A program made the position numbers and the translations under genes. Shown here one piece after another: positions 1-5,615 of a stretch of 9,714 nt of DNA. The stretch is from Calditrichota bacterium. GTDB lineage: Bacteria; Calditrichota; Calditrichia; RBG-13-44-9. The stretch spans positions 1 through 9,714 of the forward strand of contig JAFGSO010000145.1 of NCBI GenBank assembly GCA_016934605.1, in the 5' to 3' direction. The notes below the pieces were generated by a model. It worked only from the letters and a program-made list of their open reading frames with translations. It was not told the origin of the DNA and ran no database searches. Every line of letters starts with the position of its first letter. Position 1 is the stretch's first letter.

Positions 1-833
1 AAAAGCACCTTATCTCTCACCCGGTTGAACAATTGATTTATGGCCCGGAAACCACAGCAATGCAGTGGTATCACATAGTCGGGATTTAATGCAATCAGGT
101 TATTTATTATCATAAATATCTTGTCATCCGGTGCCTGATGAAGATGCATCCCTCCCATTATCGCATGGATACGGTTCATGCCCGTAATACGCATGGCATG
201 TTTAAGTGTATTTACCGGTCCAGAATGCCCGCACCCCATCAGAACAATCAATCCCTTCTCGGATTTAACAATCAGAGACAAATCGTCATGCAGTTCATCG
301 TGAATATAACTCTCCAGCACCCTCTCCTGATAGGTTTCATCGATGTATTCGTATCCCGAGAGACGGGGAATTTCACCTGAAGTCCATACACCGGGAACTA
401 CTTCCATTGGGCGTGTTTTCAGTATAAAATTGGCGCCCAGATCTTCGAGTTCCGTCCTCTCCCAGGTTATTCCAATTTCCATTCGTTCCCGGTTTATAAT
501 TTTATATTTTTTATTAAATATATTGGGATGACAGACCACTCTTCTGTTTCCGATTTTTTTTATAATGTGAAATAGCCCCCCCGTCATATCGAAATGGCCA
601 TGACTCAAAACCACGGCATTCAGACGGGAGAGGTCTATTCCCAGCTGTTCAGCATTGTGAAGGACTGTGTCGGTTTGTCCGGTGTCAAAGAGCACGGCAT
701 TATCCTTCGTTTCCACCAGAATTGCTAAACCCTGTTCGGCAATCAGTTTCGGATTAACCACTCTGTTCTCACACAGAATGGTGAATTTAATGGGACCTGC
801 TATAGAACCGCTTTTTGAAAAATTCGGATTCAT
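1..833 (-). CDS. MBL-fold metallo-hydrolase, dihydropterin-synthase-like (3' end outside window)
   Basis: The visible part is 277 codons, read from the ATG at 833 down to base 1 without a stop, so the C-terminus is missing. It resembles the MBL-fold group named after the archaeal 7,8-dihydropterin-6-methyl-(ribofuranosyl)aminobenzene-phosphate synthase; most bacterial relatives have no proven substrate. Seen: FDTG at 49-52, SHGHFDMTGGL at 77-87, GCGHSG at 200-205, GGMHLH at 227-232 and LHCCG at 257-261, the usual order of the fold's metal and substrate loops. The final His of HxHxDH is replaced by Met83, which is odd for a two-metal enzyme. The start is supported by an AAAGGTGG ribosome site at 839-846, five bases upstream. 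No signal peptide is seen, so it is probably cytoplasmic. The family is fairly secure; the reaction is unknown. Confidence 0.88.
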   Translation of the reverse strand, partial: MNPNFSKSGSIAGPIKFTILCENRVVNPKLIAEQGLAILVETKDNAVLFDTGQTDTVLHNAEQLGIDLSRLNAVVLSHGHFDMTGGLFHIIKKIGNRRVVCHPNIFNKKYKIINRERMEIGITWERTELEDLGANFILKTRPMEVVPGVWTSGEIPRLSGYEYIDETYQERVLESYIHDELHDDLSLIVKSEKGLIVLMGCGHSGPVNTLKHAMRITGMNRIHAIMGGMHLHQAPDDKIFMIINNLIALNPDYVIPLHCCGFRAINQLFNRVRDKVL

Positions 834-1012
834 ATGGGCCACCTTTCCATATAATACTTTGTACTATTTTAATAATAATAATTTCCATGGAAAAATTCAA
901 CTATTCCCATGTTCAACGATACTTTCTTTTTGATTCCTCAAATATGACAGCTTATATTAAAAATCAAATCATGGGAGTCAGGGATCAAAAAATTTCACTC
1001 ATAAACCGCACG
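834..1012. promoter_or_regulatory. AT-rich divergent intergenic region, probable promoters both ways
   Basis: This gap separates two divergent MBL-fold genes, so it should hold promoters for both. On the plus strand TATAAT lies at 850-855, a perfect -10 match, but no good -35 box is found 16-18 bases upstream. On the minus strand TATTAT (856-851) is a possible -10 for the leftward gene, again without a clear -35. The reading frame of the rightward gene stays open through most of this gap, so an earlier start (944 or 971) cannot be fully excluded. No operator or riboswitch was recognised. Confidence 0.3.
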
Positions 1013-2377
1013 ATGAATACCATGAAGAGAAACTGTAATATCGAATACATATCTCTGGGAGAAATAGACCAGATCGGCGCTTCCTGTCACTATCTCCGAC
1101 TGGGAGATTGGGGCTTATTGCTGGACGCCGGTGCCGATCCGCATGGAAAGGAGAGATCCGGTTATCCCAGGTACGATCTCATTGCCGGTGAACCGGTCAA
1201 TGCCATTATCATCACTCATGCCCATCTGGACCATCTGGGATCTCTCCCGGTAGCCATCCGTTATTTTCCACATGCCCGGATTTATATGACGCCGGCAACT
1301 GCAGCCTTGAGTGAAATAATGCTTTTTCACTACCTGAAAGTCCAGGAGAAAAAGGCCAGACAAAACCTTAAAAAGTTTGAACCACCCTACTTATCGGAAG
1401 AGGTTGAACATCTGCTATACATGTTTCAGTCATTTGATTATGAGTTCCCTTTTAAAATTCACGGTTTCCAGGAAAGTGAAATTGATATCACATTTTGGGA
1501 TGCCGGTCACATACTGGGATCGGCCGGGGTAGAAATCCGGTGGAGGGGAAGACGATTTTTCTATACGGGGAATACAAAAAAATCAAGCCAGTTTATTTTA
1601 AAAGGAGCACGCTATCCCGGGAATTCGGAAATTCTTCTTACCGAGGCCACCTATGGAGATAATGAGGAAGCCTCACACATTAAAAAACAAACTGAAGTCA
1701 AACGATTTGGTAATTTTATCAGTGAGTGCCTCAACTTCGGCGGGGCAGTTCTGATTCCCGTGTTTGCACTGGGAAGAACACAGGAAATCATGATGTTGCT
1801 GAATCGGCTGATTGGTCGGAATCAGGTCCCGGCTGTACCGGTCTATCTTACTGGAATGGGAATACAAATCAATAGAATTTATGACCGACTTCTTCACAAG
1901 ATTTATCCGCAATATGACGCCAGATTGTTACGTACCATCACTGCTGATACATTGCAGTCAAAAAATTTCAGAAAGCCATCCATAGTCGTCAGCACTTCAG
2001 GAATGATGATGCCTAACACATTGTCCTTTGAGATCGCCGGGGAATTTATGCAGGATCCCCGTAATGGTATCGCTCTGGTAGGCTGGGCCGATCCGGAAAC
2101 CCCGGGTGGTTCGTTGAGGGCAGGCAAAGTTGAAAAAATTAAAGAAGTTTTTGGTATTGACAGGGTGCTGAGCCGGATTGAAACCTTCTATTTTTCAGCT
2201 CATTCCCACCGGCAGGATCTGCTTCGTATGATTGAACATATAAACCCGAAGAAGACAATGTTATGTCATGGAGAGAGAAATGCTCTGGAATGGATGAAAA
2301 AGAAATTGCAGGAATTGAATTTAGGTGGAAAGGTGATCATTCCGGAGAAGGAAAGAAAAATTACGCTGCCTGGCTAA
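1013..2377 (+). CDS. beta-CASP MBL-fold protein, probable RNA-processing exonuclease/endonuclease
   Basis: This 454-residue protein (from ATG 1013) belongs to the CPSF73-like MBL/beta-CASP group, which cuts or trims RNA. The N-terminal half holds the MBL motifs: DAG near 38, HAHLDH at 69-74 and DAGHILGSAG around 163-172. Motif 4, normally an Asp that bridges the two metals, reads YTGNTKK, with Asn at 187. The beta-CASP part shows motif A (LLTEATYGD, Glu211), FALGRTQE, STSGMM (327-332), motif B in SAHSHR (His397) and motif C in LCHGE (His419). The ATGs at 1013 and 1022 both place the first beta strand (IEYISLGEI) at the usual distance from the N-terminus. Neither has a Shine-Dalgarno site, and the frame is open back to 815, so the start is uncertain. 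No membrane segment is seen. The family is secure; the substrate and full catalytic competence are not. Confidence 0.9.
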   Translation: MNTMKRNCNIEYISLGEIDQIGASCHYLRLGDWGLLLDAGADPHGKERSGYPRYDLIAGEPVNAIIITHAHLDHLGSLPVAIRYFPHARIYMTPATAALSEIMLFHYLKVQEKKARQNLKKFEPPYLSEEVEHLLYMFQSFDYEFPFKIHGFQESEIDITFWDAGHILGSAGVEIRWRGRRFFYTGNTKKSSQFILKGARYPGNSEILLTEATYGDNEEASHIKKQTEVKRFGNFISECLNFGGAVLIPVFALGRTQEIMMLLNRLIGRNQVPAVPVYLTGMGIQINRIYDRLLHKIYPQYDARLLRTITADTLQSKNFRKPSIVVSTSGMMMPNTLSFEIAGEFMQDPRNGIALVGWADPETPGGSLRAGKVEKIKEVFGIDRVLSRIETFYFSAHSHRQDLLRMIEHINPKKTMLCHGERNALEWMKKKLQELNLGGKVIIPEKERKITLPG

Positions 2378-2470
2378 ACTATTACCTTGAAAAAATACAC
2401 ACTCCTATCATAAAATCGTAAAAAATATGAACAAAATGCAGTTTATTTCATTAAAATCTTGTATATGAAG

Positions 2471-2528
2471 GCCAGAAATTCAAAAAAAGGTGTTGCAAAA
2501 AATATATCATCATAATAAATTATCTGGC
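2471..2528 (+). repeat. Imperfect inverted repeat upstream of ffh
   Basis: GCCAGA followed by AATT (2471-2480) can pair with AATT (2518-2521) and TCTGGC (2523-2528), giving ten base pairs with one bulged A at 2522 and a loop of about 37 bases. A T-rich run (2529-2556) follows. It could be a weak terminator for the upstream gene, or a leader structure of ffh. The large AT-rich loop makes either reading tentative. Confidence 0.3.
2493..2521 (+). promoter_or_regulatory. Possible sigma-70-like promoter for the ffh operon
   Basis: TTGCAA (2493-2498) and TAAATT (2516-2521) are separated by 17 bases; each matches four of six consensus positions. Transcription would begin near 2528 and give a leader of about 50 bases before the ffh ATG. 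The surrounding 200 bp are AT-rich and hold no gene, which fits a promoter region, but such matches are easy to find by chance here. Confidence 0.3.
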
Positions 2529-2577
2529 TTGTTATTTAATAATTTTTGTTTTATTTCGGAAGAAGAGCTGATTTGGT

Positions 2578-3903
2578 ATGTTTGAAGATCTGACGGCGAA
2601 GCTGGAAACGACACTGAAAAGGTTAAGGGGGCAGGGAAAATTATCCCAGAATAATATTGCCGAATCACTGAAAGAGATACGCCGTTCCTTACTCGAAGCA
2701 GATGTAAATTATAAAGTTGTCAAAGAATTTGTCAAGAGAATAGAACAAAAGGCAGTTGGCGAAGAGGTGGTTCGGAGTGTTACCCCCGGCCAGCAAATCG
2801 TGAAAATTGTTCATGATGAGCTGGTGTCCCTGATGGGTAATACCCAGACAGAGCTTAAAACGGCGGGAATTCCACCCACGGTTATTATGCTCTGTGGCCT
2901 TCAGGGTTCAGGTAAAACCACTTTCGCTGCAAAACTGGCCAATTATCTTCGAAAGAAGGGACGTCATCCCTTACTGGTGGCGGCCGATATTTACCGTCCG
3001 GCTGCCATTCAACAGCTGCAAGTTCTGGGAAGAAATCTGAATTTTCCGGTATACTCGGAAAACACTGGTGATGCGGTAAAAATCAGCAGAAACTCGATTA
3101 AATATGCCCGCGAAAACGGGCGTGATGTCGTAATTCTGGATACCGCCGGTCGAATGCACATCGATCAGAACATGATGCAGGAACTGGAAAATATTAAAAA
3201 CGATTTGAAACCGCAGGAAATTCTTTTTGTTGCTGATGGGATGACCGGACAGGATGCGGTGAATGCCGCAAAAGAATTTCTGGAGAGACTCGATTTCGAC
3301 GGCGTAGTACTGACTAAAATGGATGGGGATGCCCGTGGTGGTGCCGCCTTGTCGATCCGCGAGGTTACCCAACGCCCTATTAAGTTTGTCGGTATCGGAG
3401 AAAAGCCGGATGCAATTGAACCTTTCCATCCGGAAAGAATGGCTTCCAGAATCCTGGGTATGGGCGATGTGGTGAGCCTGGTAGAAAAAGCCCAGGAGGC
3501 AGTGGGTATCCAGGAAGCACAAAAACTGGAACAAAAACTGCGGAAGGAGCAATTCAATCTGGAAGATTTTTACAGCCAGATTCAGCAGATCAAAAAAATG
3601 GGTCCGCTGGATCAACTTCTGGGGATGATCCCGGGCATTGGCAAACAGTTAAAAAACATATCGATCGATGATGATGCATTTGTCAGAGTGGAGGCGATTA
3701 TAAATTCAATGACTCCCCGGGAGCGGCAAAAGCCCCGGATAATTAACGGCAGTCGCAGAAGAAGAATCGCCATGGGAAGCGGAACCCGGGTACAGGATGT
3801 CAATCAGTTACTGAATCAGTATGAAGAAATGCGGAAAATGTTTAAGAAGCTGAAAAGCGGTAAAATGAAAGGTGGTTTCAGACCCGGGGCTTTTCCTTTT
3901 TAG
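2578..3903 (+). CDS. ffh: Signal recognition particle GTPase Ffh (SRP54)
   Basis: Ffh binds 4.5S/SRP RNA and signal sequences of nascent membrane and secreted proteins, and docks with FtsY at the inner membrane in a GTP-dependent cycle. At 441 residues it has the usual length. The N domain spans about 1-90. The NG GTPase shows G1 GLQGSGKT (107-114), AADIYRPAA (135-143), G3 DTAGR (188-192), G4 TKMDG (246-250) and VGIGEKPDAIEPF (271-283). The Met-rich M domain runs from about 328, with LLGMIPGIG (347-355) and the RNA-binding SRRRRIAMGSGT (392-403). The start is the only ATG that yields the full N domain; no strong ribosome site precedes it. It heads a plus-strand cluster with rpsP, the classical order. 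The RNA partner gene (ffs) was not found in the window. Confidence 0.98.
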   Translation: MFEDLTAKLETTLKRLRGQGKLSQNNIAESLKEIRRSLLEADVNYKVVKEFVKRIEQKAVGEEVVRSVTPGQQIVKIVHDELVSLMGNTQTELKTAGIPPTVIMLCGLQGSGKTTFAAKLANYLRKKGRHPLLVAADIYRPAAIQQLQVLGRNLNFPVYSENTGDAVKISRNSIKYARENGRDVVILDTAGRMHIDQNMMQELENIKNDLKPQEILFVADGMTGQDAVNAAKEFLERLDFDGVVLTKMDGDARGGAALSIREVTQRPIKFVGIGEKPDAIEPFHPERMASRILGMGDVVSLVEKAQEAVGIQEAQKLEQKLRKEQFNLEDFYSQIQQIKKMGPLDQLLGMIPGIGKQLKNISIDDDAFVRVEAIINSMTPRERQKPRIINGSRRRRIAMGSGTRVQDVNQLLNQYEEMRKMFKKLKSGKMKGGFRPGAFPF

Positions 3904-3918
3904 TCAGCCTGAAGGATA

Positions 3919-3961
3919 CCAGATAAAATAAGACATAAAAGCAGCCTTATTGAATGTCTGG
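3919..3961 (+). promoter_or_regulatory. Competing hairpins in the rpsP leader
   Basis: The 126-bp gap between ffh and rpsP holds two mutually exclusive pairings. One is CCAGA (3919-3923) with TCTGG (3957-3961), enclosing AATAAG (3927-3932) with CTTATT (3946-3951). The other is AGACAT (3931-3936) with ATGTCT (3954-3959). No T tract follows, so it is not a standard terminator. It could be an RNA leader controlling rpsP or an mRNA processing site. The stems are short and AT-rich, so confidence is low. Confidence 0.25.
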
Positions 3962-4019
3962 AAAAATTAGTTCGGAGAATGAAACGGCAAAGAAACAAAA
4001 GTTAAAAAGAATAAAAAAC

Positions 4020-4025
4020 GGAGGT
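4020..4025 (+). promoter_or_regulatory. Strong ribosome binding site fixing the TTG start of rpsP
   Basis: GGAGGT ends four bases before the TTG at 4030. The translated N-terminus MAVKLRLRRLG is exactly that of S16, and no in-frame ATG lies nearby, so the site and the homology together decide the TTG start. Confidence 0.8.
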
Positions 4026-4029
4026 AACA

Positions 4030-4734
4030 TTGGCAGTTAAGTTGAGATTACGGCGACTCGGGAGGAAAAAAAGTCCCTTCTACCGCATTGTGGCTGCGGA
4101 TTCGCATGCGCCCCGCGACGGTCGTTTTATTGAAGAAATTGGTCACTATAATCCCTTAGCGGAACCGGCAAGTGTTAAAGTTGACGAAGAACGAGTCCTT
4201 TATTGGCTTGGTGTGGGTGCCCAACCATCAAAAACTGTTAAAAATATTCTGAGCCGTGAGGGTATTATTTTGAAATTCGACCTTCAGCGTAAAGGAGTTG
4301 CTGAAGAAAAGATTTCTGAAGAATTAAAGAAATGGGAAGTACTTCAAATCGAAAAAGCAAGACGTATTGAGGAAAAGAAGGCCGCTGAGAGCGAAAAGAA
4401 AAAAGCGGCTACAGAGGAAGAAGCCGAGGCCGCTGAGGAACAGGTGAAACCTGAAGAAGAGAAAACTGCCCCTGAATCCGCTGAGGCGCAAGAAGAAAAA
4501 GCAGCTGAACAGCCGGAGGAAACAAAAACCGAAGAACCCCCTGCCGAAAGTTCCACGGAAGAAACTGCCGCAGAGGAAGTTTCAAAAGAAGAAGAGGAGA
4601 AAAAGACAAAAACTGCAGAAGAGGAAACAGAACCGGAGAAGGGGGAAGAAGCAGAAACTGCAGTAGAAGGTGAAGAAGAAACAGGTGAGGCCGATTCTGA
4701 AGAACAGGCCGACGAAGAAAAAAAGAACGACTAA
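4030..4734 (+). CDS. rpsP: 30S ribosomal protein S16 with long acidic C-terminal extension
   Basis: S16 is an early-binding protein of the 30S subunit and is needed for its assembly. Residues 1 to about 85 form the complete conserved core: VKLRLRRLGRKKSPFYRIV, the DGRFIEEIGHYNPL loop, and QPSKTVKNIL. From about residue 97 the protein continues for roughly 135 residues of Lys/Glu-rich helix and then a Glu/Ala/Thr/Pro low-complexity tail with many EE and EEE runs, ending in KKND. The total of 234 residues is well above the usual 80-100; some FCB bacteria have shorter tails of this kind. The tail is probably disordered or coiled and solvent-exposed. The start is a TTG with a strong ribosome site. 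It is followed by khpA after 78 bases. Confidence 0.97.
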   Translation: MAVKLRLRRLGRKKSPFYRIVAADSHAPRDGRFIEEIGHYNPLAEPASVKVDEERVLYWLGVGAQPSKTVKNILSREGIILKFDLQRKGVAEEKISEELKKWEVLQIEKARRIEEKKAAESEKKKAATEEEAEAAEEQVKPEEEKTAPESAEAQEEKAAEQPEETKTEEPPAESSTEETAAEEVSKEEEEKKTKTAEEETEPEKGEEAETAVEGEEETGEADSEEQADEEKKND

Positions 4735-4797
4735 ACCCCGGGAATAATCTGCTTGTCTCCACGGAATAGCGGAATGGTCAATTAAGCAATTTGTCTT

Positions 4798-4804
4798 AAG
4801 GAGG
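4798..4804 (+). promoter_or_regulatory. khpA ribosome binding site, partly within a small inverted repeat
   Basis: AAGGAGG lies eight bases before the khpA ATG. Its first bases overlap the right arm of a five-base inverted repeat (TTAAG 4782-4786 with CTTAA 4795-4799), so a weak hairpin could touch the site. The stem is too short to claim regulation. Confidence 0.5.
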
Positions 4805-4812
4805 ATCAGGTA

Positions 4813-5043
4813 ATGAAAGAATTTGTCGAATTCATCGCAAAGCATCTTGTCGACAAGCCGGAAGAAGTAGAAGTTACCGAAGTTGAAGGTGAACGTGTAA
4901 CTGTCTATGAATTACGGGTTGGTGATGGTGATCTTGGCAAGGTGATAGGAAAAAGAGGCCAGACGGCAAAGGCGATCCGGACACTTTTAAGTGCTTCTGC
5001 CGCTAAAATCGGTAAGAGAGCTGTCCTGGAAATTTTAGAATAA
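4813..5043 (+). CDS. khpA: KH-domain RNA-binding protein KhpA
   Basis: This 76-residue single KH-domain protein has the length typical of KhpA (YlqC). In Gram-positive bacteria KhpA binds RNA, often as a dimer or with KhpB, and affects cell division and mRNA/sRNA stability. The conserved GxxG loop is GKRG (46-49) in LGKVIGKRGQTAKAIRTLL, followed by the helix and final strand AKIGKRAVLEIL. The N-terminal MKEFVEFIAKHLVDKPEEV matches the family. An AAGGAGG site eight bases upstream fixes the start. Its place between rpsP and rimM is the arrangement known from Firmicutes and several other phyla, which supports the assignment. Its RNA targets in this organism are unknown. Confidence 0.95.
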   Translation: MKEFVEFIAKHLVDKPEEVEVTEVEGERVTVYELRVGDGDLGKVIGKRGQTAKAIRTLLSASAAKIGKRAVLEILE

Positions 5044-5056
5044 AAATTTGAAAGAA

Positions 5057-5113
5057 ATGATTAGTGAAATTCGGGATCTCCTGCTCCCGAATCTGTTTTT
5101 TTATGAATGCTGA
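5057..5113 (+). CDS. Possible 18-residue leader peptide overlapping the rimM start
   Basis: An ATG 13 bases after the khpA stop opens an 18-codon frame (MISEIRDLLLPNLFFYEC) whose TGA (5111-5113) lies just inside rimM, overlapping the rimM ATG at 5103 in another frame. It runs through both arms of the terminator-like hairpin, so a ribosome on it would unfold the hairpin and could couple translation into rimM, which has no Shine-Dalgarno site of its own. The only upstream hint of a ribosome site is GAAAG (5050-5054). Short frames like this arise often by chance; this is a hypothesis. Confidence 0.25.
   Translation: MISEIRDLLLPNLFFYEC
5069..5102 (+). terminator. Intrinsic-terminator-like hairpin abutting the rimM ATG (possible attenuator)
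   Basis: ATTCGGGA (5069-5076) pairs perfectly with TCCCGAAT (5085-5092) around an eight-base loop. CTG and then seven T residues (5096-5102) follow, ending exactly at the rimM start codon. The geometry is that of a rho-independent terminator of moderate strength. It would end transcription after khpA, or act as an attenuator that sets the level of rimM-trmD-rplS. Confidence 0.55.
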
Positions 5114-5615
5114 AAGTTCAGATTTTATTGCCGTTGGCAGGGTGGTTGGAGTTTTTGGTTATGATGGCTGGCTGAAAGTGACCATTTACTCAATGAAAAA
5201 GGACCGGTTTCAGGGTGTGAAAGTTATCTACATTAACAGAGGTTCCGGTTTTGAAGGAAAGATAATCTCCGACCAGAAAATACACGGAAAGCATAATCTT
5301 TTAAAGCTGAACGGAATAGAAAACAGAGAAGAAGGCAGGGATTTTATCGCTGAAGAGCTCTTCCTGCCGGAAAAGGAGAAAATTCAACTGCCACCGGATT
5401 CCTATTTTGTTCATGATGTTATCGGATTGAATGTTTTTGACGAGGAAGATAAGTTCATTGGTCAGGTAAAAGATGTCATCTCATCCGGAGCGACGGATAT
5501 ATACCTGATTCGGAAAAATGACCTTGAAATTCTGGTGCCGGCCAACGCTGAATTTATCAGGGAAGTAGATTTGCAAAATGGGAAGATGGTGGTCCGATTG
5601 TGGGAGGAACTGTAA
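5103..5615 (+). CDS. rimM: Ribosome maturation factor RimM
   Basis: RimM binds S19 and helps mature the head of the 30S subunit, including 16S rRNA processing. From ATG 5103 it has 170 residues, the normal length. The N-terminal RimM barrel opens with FIAVGRVVGVFGYDGWLKV (the family's GxxVxxhGxxGxlkV pattern) and includes the EEGRDFIAEELFLP segment. The C-terminal PRC barrel starts at YFVHDVIGLNVFDEE and contains GQVKDVISSGATDIYLI and ILVPANAEFIREVDL, ending RLWEEL. A GTG at 5064 in the same frame would add 13 residues encoded by the hairpin and lacks support, so 5103 is preferred. No ribosome site is visible at 5103 because a T tract occupies that position. The stop overlaps the trmD start by one base (TAATG). 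Confidence 0.95.
   Translation: MNAESSDFIAVGRVVGVFGYDGWLKVTIYSMKKDRFQGVKVIYINRGSGFEGKIISDQKIHGKHNLLKLNGIENREEGRDFIAEELFLPEKEKIQLPPDSYFVHDVIGLNVFDEEDKFIGQVKDVISSGATDIYLIRKNDLEILVPANAEFIREVDLQNGKMVVRLWEEL
5603..5607 (+). promoter_or_regulatory. Ribosome binding site deciding the trmD start
   Basis: GGAGG inside the end of rimM lies seven bases before ATG 5615. An in-frame GTG at 5600 would add five residues and sit upstream of this site, so the ATG, which also gives the standard TrmD N-terminus MRIDVITVFP, is the true start. Confidence 0.8.

Noticed and set aside
138..933. Plus-strand open frames over the first MBL gene
   Set aside because: The minus strand carries a continuous 277-codon MBL-fold protein with motifs and a ribosome site, so the plus-strand frames are shadows.
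815..1012. N-terminal extension of the beta-CASP protein back to TTG 815
   Set aside because: It would overlap the divergent MBL gene and its promoter, encodes no family sequence, and the MBL fold begins just after 1022.
2378..2577. SRP (4.5S) RNA gene next to ffh
   Set aside because: The gap is AT-rich and lacks the conserved SRP RNA helix-8 tetraloop sequence; nothing like it was found on either strand.
2971..3615. 214-codon open frame on the minus strand opposite ffh
   Set aside because: It lies wholly inside the unmistakable ffh gene, shows no recognisable motif and has no ribosome site; it is a shadow frame.
4344..4845. Several minus-strand open frames rich in Phe, Leu and Ser opposite rpsP
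   Set aside because: They are produced by reading the GAA/GAG-rich S16 tail backwards; low-complexity shadows of a real gene.
5064..5102. GTG start adding 13 residues to RimM
   Set aside because: The added residues are encoded by a terminator-like hairpin and T tract, and the family N-terminus fits the ATG at 5103.
5600..5614. GTG start adding five residues to TrmD
   Set aside because: The GGAGG site at 5603-5607 lies downstream of it and is properly spaced for ATG 5615, which gives the standard N-terminus.
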